Of a DNA stretch of 22,500 nucleotides, positions 15,844 to 22,500 are shown piece by piece (positions within the stretch are counted from its first letter, which is position 1; every line of letters starts with the position of its first letter). A program made the translations under genes and the position numbers. The notes beneath the pieces were generated by a model that saw only the letters and a program-made list of their open reading frames with translations, was not told the origin of the DNA and did no database searches. The stretch is from Hadesarchaea archaeon (GTDB lineage Archaea; Hadarchaeota; Hadarchaeia; Hadarchaeales; Hadarchaeaceae): the NCBI GenBank assembly GCA_014361095.1, contig JACIWF010000006.1:1-22500 (forward strand). Reading direction: 5' to 3'.

Positions 15844-16509
15844 ATGACAAATTTCACAGACCAACCCATACAAACGCTCCTTGAATTGGTCCAACAGCAT
15901 AAGCTGGATCCATGGGACATTGACATTGAAAAGTTGACCTACCTTTACCTCCAGCGCGTGCGGGAGATAGTTGAGATCGACCTCAGGACCTCTGGGAGGG
16001 TGCTGCTTACATCATCGGTGTTGCTGAGGATAAAATCAGACCATACGCTAAACGGACATTCTAAAAAGACCGATGGGGAAGAAATCGAGGAGATGCTCGA
16101 TCTGGACCTACCCGACCTAGGCCAAATAAACATCGTTCAATCGACGCCACGAAAGATAACCTTAGATGATCTCCTCGGAGCGCTCAAGGAAGCCCTTTCG
16201 GAAGTCCCTGAAAAAAAGCCGGAAATAAAAAAGAAAATTGAAAAAATCACCCATACTGTCGATGAGTATGAAATCAACATACTCAAACACATGGCAATTC
16301 TGCACAAGAGAATCCTAGAACTTTGGGAATCAGGAAAGAACCTGACCTTCAGCGCACTGATTGAGGAAAAAACTAGGATCGTCATCGCCAGGATGCTGCT
16401 TCTCCTGCTTTACCTTTGCGCCGAAGGTAAGATAACACTGGAACAGCCGGAGATGTTCGGAGAAATTTACATCTCAATTCCGAAGCAGGGTGCCAAGGAT
16501 GGGAATTAA
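15844..16509 (+). CDS. scpA: Segregation and condensation protein A (kleisin)
   Basis: Kleisin that bridges the two SMC heads. 221 residues from ATG at 15844. The N-terminal part, PIQTLLELVQQHKLDPWDID followed by IEKLTYLYLQRVREI, is the ScpA signature that binds the SMC neck; the middle (95-150) is variable and charged; the C-terminal part, ALIEEKTRIVIARMLLLLLY then LCAEGKITLEQPEMFGEIYI, is the winged helix that binds the SMC head cap. The frame is open upstream into smc, but ATG at 15844 has GGGAG about eight bases before it and matches the expected N-terminus. Four bases separate it from the smc stop; it overlaps scpB by 11 bases. Confidence 0.94.
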   Translation: MTNFTDQPIQTLLELVQQHKLDPWDIDIEKLTYLYLQRVREIVEIDLRTSGRVLLTSSVLLRIKSDHTLNGHSKKTDGEEIEEMLDLDLPDLGQINIVQSTPRKITLDDLLGALKEALSEVPEKKPEIKKKIEKITHTVDEYEINILKHMAILHKRILELWESGKNLTFSALIEEKTRIVIARMLLLLLYLCAEGKITLEQPEMFGEIYISIPKQGAKDGN

Positions 16510-17008
16510 ACAGGATCTGGCGATAATCGAAGCTGCACTTTATGCCGCTGACCGTCCACTAACACTGGCGGAGATAAAAAAACTTATCGGCACTTCATCG
16601 GAAACATACGTCAGGAAAATAATTGAGGACTTGAAAAAGGATTATAATAAAAGAGGCGGGCCACTTTGCCTGGTGGAAACCGGCAAGGATACTTACACTC
16701 TGCGCCTCAACGAAGAATTTATTCCGAAACTCGAGGGAGTTATCCCGAAAATCAGGCTCACCCGTGGCGCGATAAAGACCTTGGCCATGATTGCCTATAA
16801 TCAGAACATCTCTCAGGCTAAGCTGGCGGAGTGCCGCGGCAACCGGGTTTATGACCACATCAGGCAGCTGATCAGCTTAGGTTTTGTTGAGTCGAGGCCC
16901 TACGGCAGAACCCGCATGCTGCGTACCACTAAAAAATTTGCCAGCTATTTCGGATTTGAAGACGACATGGATAAGATCCGAGAGGAGATTCAAACCCGCC
17001 TGAGATAA
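16499..17008 (+). CDS. scpB: Segregation and condensation protein B
   Basis: Accessory KITE protein that dimerises on the ScpA linker. 169 residues from ATG at 16499, two winged-helix domains: N-terminal DLAIIEAALYAADRPLTLAE (start of the first), and RLTRGAIKTLAMIAYNQNIS followed by SQAKLAECRGNRVYDHIRQL, then LVESRPYGRT-like GFVESRPYGRTRMLRTTKKF, the usual ScpB signature ending in FASYFGFED. The family's common LAIIAYxQPITR segment is present in variant form. GTG at 16490 is an alternative start; ATG is favoured by AGGGTG six bases upstream. Overlaps scpA by 11 bases, completing a coupled smc-scpA-scpB operon. Confidence 0.93.
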   Translation: MGIKQDLAIIEAALYAADRPLTLAEIKKLIGTSSETYVRKIIEDLKKDYNKRGGPLCLVETGKDTYTLRLNEEFIPKLEGVIPKIRLTRGAIKTLAMIAYNQNISQAKLAECRGNRVYDHIRQLISLGFVESRPYGRTRMLRTTKKFASYFGFEDDMDKIREEIQTRLR

Positions 17009-17013
17009 TTTTC

Positions 17014-17021
17014 TTTATATA
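17014..17021 (+). promoter_or_regulatory. TATA box of rps8e
   Basis: TTTATATA, close to the archaeal consensus, right after the scpB stop. The predicted transcription start near 17043 gives a leader of about ten bases before the ATG at 17052. Confidence 0.65.
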
Positions 17022-17051
17022 GGGTGAAGACATAACTCCTCTGGTGTTACC

Positions 17052-17450
17052 ATGGTAAAATGGCAGGGAAGATCATTAAAGAAACCAAGCGGCGGAAGAA
17101 TCTGGCCGAGCCGCCATAAGCGCAAGCGAGAGATGGGCAGCGAATTTCTCGAACCAAAAATAGGGCCAAAAAAAGCCATAAAAATTCGCACCTTTGGCGG
17201 TGGGAGAAAGAAGAAACTGCTTTCCATCGATGTCGCCAACGTGGTGGACCCAAAAACAGGCCGAGTCCAGAAGGCCAAAATCATCACCGTGGTCCAAAAC
17301 CCAGCTGATATGCACTTTGTCCGAAGAAACATATTGACCCAGGGTGCAGTTATTGAAACCGAGCTGGGCAAGGCAAGAATCACCAACCGTCCGGGACAAA
17401 CGGGCACTGTTGAGGCAGTGTTGATTGAACCTAAAGGAGAAGGAAATTAA
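17052..17450 (+). CDS. rps8e: 30S ribosomal protein S8e
   Basis: Small-subunit ribosomal protein found in archaea and eukaryotes only. 132 residues, normal archaeal length. Signature stretches are VKWQGRSLKKPSGGRIWPSR at the N-terminus, the basic KIRTFGGGRKKKLLSIDVAN, then NPADMHFVRRNILTQGAVIE, and the C-terminal GKARITNRPGQTGTVEAVLI. Its own TATA box sets it apart from the scp operon. It converges with engB, leaving five bases between the two stops. Confidence 0.98.
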   Translation: MVKWQGRSLKKPSGGRIWPSRHKRKREMGSEFLEPKIGPKKAIKIRTFGGGRKKKLLSIDVANVVDPKTGRVQKAKIITVVQNPADMHFVRRNILTQGAVIETELGKARITNRPGQTGTVEAVLIEPKGEGN

Positions 17451-17455
17451 AAGTC

Positions 17456-18064
17456 TCATTTAAGCCAGCCAAGATAGCGCCCCATGCCGAGATCGTGCAT
17501 CCTTTGCTTTATGATCTTCTTCAGCTCTGCAATCCCCTCTCCGGTCTTCGCTGAAACAGGGACCAAAACATTAGCCCACTGATGCCACGGTGGCGGTAAC
17601 TCCAGCTTGCCACAAATATCGTCCAACACAGCGTCACGATATATTTTAGGAATTAAATCTATCTTGTTAACAACCACTATCGGTCTGAGATTTAGCTCCT
17701 TCAAAAAAGAAAACATCTCCACGTCGACTGGAATCTGCCCCCTTTGTTGCCATCTTTCAGCTATCTCCGAGAAAGAGCGCGCATCGACAACCTCCATCGC
17801 AAAAACTATGTTGTTACGATTTTTTTCAAGATACCGAACTATCTCTGTTTTAATTTTTTCCTGAAGAAATCGAGGGACCCCGCTCATAAAACCAAATCCA
17901 GGCATATCAACAATATCCATTTTACCAACGTTGTAGCGCGTTATCCTGCGGGTGACGCCTGGCCGCCTGCCAACTACCACCTTCTTGCCGGTGAGCTCCC
18001 TGATGATGCTGGACTTTCCGACATTGGACCTGCCGACCAACACGATCTCCAACTGAACCCCCAA
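17456..18064 (-). CDS. engB: EngB/YihA-type GTPase
   Basis: TRAFAC GTPase of the EngB (YihA/YsxC) family, involved in large ribosomal subunit assembly in bacteria; the archaeal role is presumed similar. 202 residues. Motifs: G1 GRSNVGKSS (11-19), a G2 region GRRPGVTRRITRY with the switch-I Thr, G3 DMPGFGF (53-59), G4 NKID (133-136) and G5 SAKTGEG (171-177). DMPGFGF rather than DxPGYGYA is the archaeal form. The start is TTG at 18064; no SD is visible, so the transcript may be leaderless. It is head-to-head with the amidohydrolase gene, with 21 bases between the two assigned start codons. Confidence 0.92.
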   Translation of the reverse strand: MGVQLEIVLVGRSNVGKSSIIRELTGKKVVVGRRPGVTRRITRYNVGKMDIVDMPGFGFMSGVPRFLQEKIKTEIVRYLEKNRNNIVFAMEVVDARSFSEIAERWQQRGQIPVDVEMFSFLKELNLRPIVVVNKIDLIPKIYRDAVLDDICGKLELPPPWHQWANVLVPVSAKTGEGIAELKKIIKQRMHDLGMGRYLGWLK

Positions 18065-18085
18065 TACAAGGAGGAATGACTAAAG

Positions 18086-19534
18086 TTGTTTAACGTTTTG
18101 GAAAAGCTAAAGAGGGAAAAAACCATTAGAGAAATGAGTTTGATGTCCGAAATAATTCTTAAAAACGCGACGGTGATCACCATGAATCGCCGCCGCGAGA
18201 TAATCCAAGATGGGGCCGTTGTTATCGAAGGAAACAAGATAATCGAAGTTGGAAAAACAAAAAAGATAAAATCATCGCACCGGGCCGACGTTGAGATTGA
18301 TTGCAGCGGAAAAATGGTGCTCCCGGGACTAATTGATTGCCATGTGCATTTAGCGCAGGCGCTGATTCGCGGCTGTGCCGATGACATGGCGCTGATTCCC
18401 TGGTTGCGCGAGCGAGTATTACCACTCCAAGGTGCATACACCCCAATAGAGGGGGAGCTGAGTGCAAGACTCTGTTGCCTGGAAATGATAAAATCGGGCA
18501 CGACAACTTTTGTGGAAAGTCTGCTGCACTGGAGGTACGGATTCAACCAAATTGCCAGGACCGTCGAAAAAATTGGCATCAGGGCCGTGCTGTCGAAGTC
18601 ACTGATGAACATACCTGGCTATGCCGACCAGAAGGATGCTATCCCCGGTGGAATGATCGAAGACGGTGAAACCACCATAAAACAAACTATTGAAATGATT
18701 AAACGCTGGCACGGAAAGGCCAACAACAGGATTCACGTTTGGTTCGGTGCCCGAACACCTGGGGCCTGTACGGTCGATTTTTATCGGGAGATATCCGAAA
18801 AGGCTAGAAAATACAGGACCGGAATCACGATTCATCTCGCTGAGGTGAAAAAGGATATCGAATACCTGCGGCGTGAGTTCGGGATGACTCCTATGGAATT
18901 CATGCAGCACTGCGGGATCGTTGGACCTAACGTGATCTATGCCCACGGTGTCTGGATTCCGCCCGAGGATTTCAAAATTCTGCATAAAACCGGAGGAACC
19001 GTATGTCACTGCCCAGCAAGCAACCTGAAGCTGGCCTCAGGATTTGCCCCGATTCCTGAGATGTTAAGCTCGGGAGTCAACGTGGCGCTAGGCTGCGACG
19101 GCGGGCCGAGCAATAACTGCTATGATATGATACGTGAGATGAAGCTGGCTGCCCTCATCCACAAGGCAAGGCTCTTGGATCCTGAGGTGCTCCCAGCTGA
19201 AACTGTGCTGGAGATGGCCACACTGAACGGGGCTAAAGCGACGCTCTGGAGGAACAAAATTGGATCCATCGAAAGGGGAAAAGTTGCAGACATAATCGTG
19301 GTCGACTTGCGCAGACCACATTTGGTGCCGGTGCGAAACCCGGTTTCTAATCTAGTCTACGCGGCAAATGGTGGTGATGTCGACACCGTAATCATTGACG
19401 GAAAAATAATCATGGAAAATCGCAGAGTGATGAGCCTGGATGAGGAGGAAGTGATCCACCAGGCAATGGAAATGGGAGTGGCTGTCGATAAACGCCTAGG
19501 TCTTAACATCAGGTCAAAATGGCCGTTGAAATAA
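18086..19534 (+). CDS. Amidohydrolase of the MTA/SAH/5'-deoxyadenosine deaminase class
   Basis: Metal-dependent hydrolase of the TRZ/ATZ (SsnA/MtaD) group, which deaminates purine nucleosides such as 5'-deoxyadenosine, methylthioadenosine or S-adenosylhomocysteine; the exact substrate cannot be told. 482 residues from TTG. Beta-sandwich start IILKNATVITMN; metal ligands in GLIDCHVHL (H86, H88), ITIHLAE (H250, with acid E253), YAHGVW (H287) and the catalytic Asp D338 in LGCDGGPSNN; CHCPASNLKLASG (H308) is typical of this class. It ends with a C-terminal beta-sandwich strand GKVADIIVVDL. TTG at 18086 is chosen because AAGGAGGA (18068-18075) precedes it by ten bases, but no promoter is visible before it. 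Methionines at 18134 and 18143 would place the start closer to the usual family N-terminus (MSEIILKNATV). Confidence 0.88.
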   Translation: MFNVLEKLKREKTIREMSLMSEIILKNATVITMNRRREIIQDGAVVIEGNKIIEVGKTKKIKSSHRADVEIDCSGKMVLPGLIDCHVHLAQALIRGCADDMALIPWLRERVLPLQGAYTPIEGELSARLCCLEMIKSGTTTFVESLLHWRYGFNQIARTVEKIGIRAVLSKSLMNIPGYADQKDAIPGGMIEDGETTIKQTIEMIKRWHGKANNRIHVWFGARTPGACTVDFYREISEKARKYRTGITIHLAEVKKDIEYLRREFGMTPMEFMQHCGIVGPNVIYAHGVWIPPEDFKILHKTGGTVCHCPASNLKLASGFAPIPEMLSSGVNVALGCDGGPSNNCYDMIREMKLAALIHKARLLDPEVLPAETVLEMATLNGAKATLWRNKIGSIERGKVADIIVVDLRRPHLVPVRNPVSNLVYAANGGDVDTVIIDGKIIMENRRVMSLDEEEVIHQAMEMGVAVDKRLGLNIRSKWPLK

Positions 19535-19561
19535 GCGGTTGCCTGTTGAAGCAAGGATAAA

Positions 19562-19849
19562 TCATGAGGACTCTGGTTCACTCTGGGCGATTAAAACTTC
19601 ATCCTTATGCTTCAGTTTGGTGTAAATGCCGCGGAGGTGCCGGATGCGTCTGCCATTAATGAGAATTTCGTAGCTCCCCTTGGCCTCCCCGGTGGTCGGA
19701 TCCAGCACCAGTTCAACTAGCTTAGGATGTCTGCGGCTGAGCTTCATCAGCAAAGTATCTACTGTTTCATCGTCATCGATGGGTATCTTTATCATTTCGG
19801 TTCCTGTTTGCTTGCGCAGCTCATCACTCAACCTGACGACAACTTCCAT
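19562..19849 (-). CDS. MoaD/ThiS-like beta-grasp protein without C-terminal Gly-Gly
   Basis: 95 residues with the ubiquitin-like fold pattern of MoaD: MEVVVRLSDELRKQTG, DDETVDTLLMKLSRRHPKLV, YEILINGRRIRHL, then GIYTKLKHKDEVLIAQSEPE. MoaD and ThiS end in Gly-Gly, which is adenylated and thiocarboxylated to carry sulfur for molybdopterin or thiamine. This one ends in LIAQSEPESS with no glycine, and the other two frames near the end do not restore a GG. So it probably cannot be a sulfur carrier in the usual way; it might bind a partner or be processed. No moa or thi gene is in the window. ATG at 19849 with a weak SD (GTGAT). It converges with the amidohydrolase (27 bases apart). Confidence 0.8.
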   Translation of the reverse strand: MEVVVRLSDELRKQTGTEMIKIPIDDDETVDTLLMKLSRRHPKLVELVLDPTTGEAKGSYEILINGRRIRHLRGIYTKLKHKDEVLIAQSEPESS

Positions 19850-19883
19850 TTCATCACGATTTTTGTGATTTGGTGTTTACCAG

Positions 19884-19892
19884 CATTTATCC
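19884..19892 (-). promoter_or_regulatory. Possible TATA box of the MoaD-like gene
   Basis: GGATAAATG on the minus strand, about 38 bases before the ATG at 19849, giving a predicted leader of roughly 10-15 bases. Confidence 0.35.
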
Positions 19893-19957
19893 TGAACCCA
19901 CTCGGTTTTAACAATTATAACACTAATGGAGGTCTCTAAAAGGCTTTTTGGTGGGGG

Positions 19958-19982
19958 TAAAAATTAGCCTAACAATTTAAAT
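19958..19982 (+). promoter_or_regulatory. argG promoter region
   Basis: Two TATA-like elements, TAAAAATTAG (19958-19967) and TTTAAAT (19976-19982). The first fits better: it predicts a start near 19988, so the SD AGGTGG (19998-20003) would be in the transcript. AGGCT (19941-19945) and AGCCT (19966-19970) form weak symmetry around the upstream part. Confidence 0.35.
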
Positions 19983-20012
19983 CTGGAAAGGACAAAAAGG
20001 TGGTTGATCATT

Positions 20013-21200
20013 ATGGCTGATAAAGTCGTGCTCGCGTTCTCCGGTGGGCTGGACACCAGCTTTTGCACGGTTTACCTCAGGGAAGAGAAAAATTTCGACG
20101 TCATCACCGCGACGATAGATACCGGCGGGTTGAGCAACGAGGAGCTGGAGTATATCGAGAACCGCTCGAGGGAGCTTGGGGCAGTCAAACACTACTTTGT
20201 CGATGCGAGAGCCGAAATCTTCGATGAAATAATCTCCTACATCATAAAAGCCAACGCACTCTATCAGGGAGTCTACCCACTCATGTGCTCCGACCGCTAC
20301 ATCATCGGAAAGCACATCGTCGAAATCGCTAAAATGGAAAACGCGAAAGCTGTTGCCCACGGTTGTACCGGCGCAGGCAACGACCAAGTCAGAATTGACG
20401 TGACCGTCAATAGTTTAGCACCCGAACTCAAGATTATCGCCCCCACCCGGGAACTCGGCATGCGTAGGGAACAGGAAATAGAATATCTGGAGAGAAGAGG
20501 CTTCAAGGTAAAAAGTGAGACCAAGAGATACACGATAAATGAGAACATCTTCGGGAGAACCATCTCCGGATCTGAAATTGATGAAAACAAAGCACCGAGT
20601 GAGGAAGCCTGGGTCTTAACCAGAATAACCAAGAGAGAGCCTGAATCGGTCAAAATCGCCTTCGAAAGGGGTGTGCCGACCGAGGTAAACGGGAAGAAGA
20701 TGTACGGGATAGACCTGCTTCATAAACTTAACCAGATCGCCGGTGCTCATGGCTATGGTCGAGGGCTGTACATAGAAGATGAAACTTTTGGGATAAAGGG
20801 TTATCAGGCCTTTGAGGCGCCGGGTTTGCTGCTGCTGATAGAAGCCCACAAAGCGCTCGAAAATTTGGTTCTAACCCGCCAGCAGCTCAACCTCAAGAGC
20901 CAGCTAGGCAATATCTACGCGGACCTTTCCTTCAGGGGCCTGTTCTACGAACCCGTGATGCGGGACATTGAAAAGTTCATCGACTCCACTCAAGAGGTCG
21001 TCACTGGAGAGGTCACCATGAGGTTGCAAGAAATGTCCGTCATGCAGGAAAGCGTCACATCACCCTACTCCCTGATCAACGAGAGGATTGCTCGCTATGC
21101 ACAGGCGGCGGGCTGGAAGGGCTCAGACGCCGAGGCATTCATCAAGATCTACGGTTTGCAGCAGAGAATCGCTTTGTCAAGGAAAAAGTCGGAAGGCTGA
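20013..21200 (+). CDS. argG: Argininosuccinate synthase
   Basis: Joins citrulline and aspartate with ATP to make argininosuccinate, the second-last step of arginine synthesis. 395 residues, normal length. N-type PP-loop VVLAFSGGLDTSFC (5-18), then the citrulline/aspartate region AHGCTGAGNDQVRIDVT (115-131), APTRELGMRREQEIEYL, YTINENIFGRTISGSEID, and the C-terminal helix SDAEAFIKIYGLQQRIAL. The common form of the middle motif is GKGNDQVRFE; the GAGNDQVR form marks a second ArgG subtype that I associate with Bacteroidetes and some other lineages, so lateral transfer is possible. ATG at 20013 is supported by AGGTGG (19998-20003), which lies too close to the TTG at 20004. argH follows after 49 bases. 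Confidence 0.96.
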   Translation: MADKVVLAFSGGLDTSFCTVYLREEKNFDVITATIDTGGLSNEELEYIENRSRELGAVKHYFVDARAEIFDEIISYIIKANALYQGVYPLMCSDRYIIGKHIVEIAKMENAKAVAHGCTGAGNDQVRIDVTVNSLAPELKIIAPTRELGMRREQEIEYLERRGFKVKSETKRYTINENIFGRTISGSEIDENKAPSEEAWVLTRITKREPESVKIAFERGVPTEVNGKKMYGIDLLHKLNQIAGAHGYGRGLYIEDETFGIKGYQAFEAPGLLLLIEAHKALENLVLTRQQLNLKSQLGNIYADLSFRGLFYEPVMRDIEKFIDSTQEVVTGEVTMRLQEMSVMQESVTSPYSLINERIARYAQAAGWKGSDAEAFIKIYGLQQRIALSRKKSEG

Positions 21201-21249
21201 ACTTTTCGGAGCAGTGTAAACTCACTTATAACGGGGTAAACTAATAGAA

Positions 21250-22500
21250 ATGGGTGTCGGGTTGTTACGGCGGGGACGTTTCGCGCGACCTATGGAGCCC
21301 ACCGCGAGTGAATACATCTCATCGATGAAGGACGATAAGGTAATTTTTCATCCCGTTGTTCAGATTAACATCGCCCATGCAATCATGCTGGCAGAACAGG
21401 GGATCATTTCAGATGAAGAAGCCAGGGCAATACTGAAAGCGCTACACAACCTTCACCGCGGCGGGATTTCCAAGCTTGACCTTAGGCCGGAATTAGAGGA
21501 CATACACATGGCGGTGGAGGAGTTCGTGATAAAGGAAACTGGAGAAGAAATTGGTGGAAAAATTCACACGGCAAAAAGCAGAAATGACCAAGTTTCTGCG
21601 GCAATCAGACTCACCCTTCGCAAGAAGCTGCTCGACCTGGGTGACCTGATGCTGAAGCTGGCAAATACTTTGCTGGCTCAGGCGGAGAAAAATATCGAAA
21701 CCGTCATGCCCGGTTACACCCACCTGCAGACAGCTGAACCGACTACCTTTGGCCACTATCTCCTCTCCTACTGCGCGGCCTTCCTCAGAGACATCGAGAG
21801 GATTGAACACACCTACGAGATGACCAACTCCTCACCCATGGGGGCCTGCGCCTTCGCCGGCACCAGTTTTCCCATTGACCGGGCGAGGGTTGCTTACCTG
21901 CTGGGGTTCAAAAGAGTCGACGAAAACACCATGGATGCCGTCGGGTCTCGTGACTTTGCCCTCCAATCGATGAGCGCCGCTGCCATCGCCATGACTAACC
22001 TGAGCCGGTTGGCGGAGGAAATCATACTCTGGTCTTCGGCGGAGTTCTCGTTGATAGACATGCCGGATGAACTCTCATCGACCAGCAGCATAATGCCACA
22101 GAAGAAAAATCCCGTTGTCGCCGAGCTGGCCCGCGCCAAAGCAGCTAGAGTAATCGGAAACTTGGCAGGGGGGCTGGCTTTGGTGAAGGCTTTGCCCCAG
22201 GCCTACAATCTTGACCTCCAGGAGCTAACGCCTTTGCTCTGGAACTCTATCGACGAAACCATCAACAGTTTTGAGGTAATGGAGAAGCTAATTGCGGCTT
22301 TAAAGCCAAAACAGGATGAAATGCTGAAGCACGCTGAACAAGGTTTTTCAGCGGCCACTGAGCTTGCAGCCACCTTAGTCCGGGAGGCCGGACTATCATT
22401 CAGAGAAGCTCATTCGATTGTGGGGCGCATGATCTCGATGGCGATCGTGAACAATCGAACTGCAGCTGAACTTACCAGTGAGGACTTGAAAAAGGCTTCA
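21250..22500 (+). CDS. argH: Argininosuccinate lyase (3' end cut by window end)
   Basis: Splits argininosuccinate to arginine and fumarate; a homotetramer of the fumarase/aspartase superfamily. 417 residues are present up to the window edge, about 85-90% of the protein. Motifs: KIHTAKSRNDQVSAAIRL, MPGYTHLQTAEPTTFGHYLL with general-acid H158, and SSTSSIMPQKKNPVVAELAR with catalytic S280 on the flexible loop. The N-terminal MGVGLLRRGRFARPM fits the family start (usually containing GRF). ATG at 21250 has only a poor SD (GGGGT); it is probably co-transcribed with argG. No frame interruption is seen. Confidence 0.96.
   Translation, partial: MGVGLLRRGRFARPMEPTASEYISSMKDDKVIFHPVVQINIAHAIMLAEQGIISDEEARAILKALHNLHRGGISKLDLRPELEDIHMAVEEFVIKETGEEIGGKIHTAKSRNDQVSAAIRLTLRKKLLDLGDLMLKLANTLLAQAEKNIETVMPGYTHLQTAEPTTFGHYLLSYCAAFLRDIERIEHTYEMTNSSPMGACAFAGTSFPIDRARVAYLLGFKRVDENTMDAVGSRDFALQSMSAAAIAMTNLSRLAEEIILWSSAEFSLIDMPDELSSTSSIMPQKKNPVVAELARAKAARVIGNLAGGLALVKALPQAYNLDLQELTPLLWNSIDETINSFEVMEKLIAALKPKQDEMLKHAEQGFSAATELAATLVREAGLSFREAHSIVGRMISMAIVNNRTAAELTSEDLKKAS

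Noticed and set aside
18077..18094. Five-codon ORF starting ATGACTAAA after the SD upstream of the amidohydrolase
   Set aside because: Its spacing to the SD is one base and it has no coding signal; treated as chance.
1..22500. tRNA, rRNA, CRISPR repeats, C/D-box RNA, insertion sequence ends, inteins
   Set aside because: Looked for T-arm GGTTCRANTCC, paired RUGAUGA/CUGA boxes, spaced direct repeats, terminal inverted repeats and intein junctions in atpA; none convincing.

Overview
The window is archaeal. It carries an A-type (archaeal/vacuolar-type) ATP synthase gene set, ribosomal protein S8e, a cis-prenyltransferase, SecF and SecD, and a UPF0216 protein. Promoters look like TATA boxes 20-30 bases ahead of starts, Shine-Dalgarno (SD) motifs are of the GGAGG/GGTGA type, and TTG or GTG starts are common. 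I read it as a euryarchaeal-type lineage, but the sequence alone does not let me name a genus. Coding density is very high and no gap exceeds 300 bases. I found no tRNA, rRNA, CRISPR array, insertion sequence or prophage gene.

Positions 1-9173 hold the ATP synthase region. Catalytic subunit A and non-catalytic subunit B (cut by the window start) read leftward. Subunits H, I, K, E, C, F and D read rightward as a tightly coupled operon that continues into a UPF0216 gene and a small three-helix membrane protein. The common archaeal order H-I-K-E-C-F-A-B-D is therefore broken: A-B has moved to a divergent position and F abuts D directly. The rotor subunit K is a four-helix protein with one carboxylate and all five residues of the Enterococcus hirae Na+ site, so a Na+-coupled enzyme is inferred.

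Positions 9144-11796 (leftward) are secF-secD, the Sec accessory membrane proteins. SecD has Asn where the conserved transmembrane Asp is expected. Positions 11978-12787 encode a cis-prenyltransferase for the long-chain polyprenyl carrier. Next come a small leftward zinc-ribbon protein resembling only the N-terminal half of TFS/RpoM, and then smc-scpA-scpB, a condensin operon.

The SMC protein is the most unusual item. Both ATPase head halves are well preserved and its kleisin partners ScpA and ScpB follow directly, but the protein is only 752 residues. It has arms of about 170 residues and, where the roughly 120-residue hinge should be, only a short helical linker.

The right part holds rps8e, engB (leftward), an amidohydrolase/aminohydrolase of the MTA/SAH deaminase class, a MoaD/ThiS-like beta-grasp protein without the C-terminal Gly-Gly, and argG-argH for the last two steps of arginine synthesis; argH runs off the right end.
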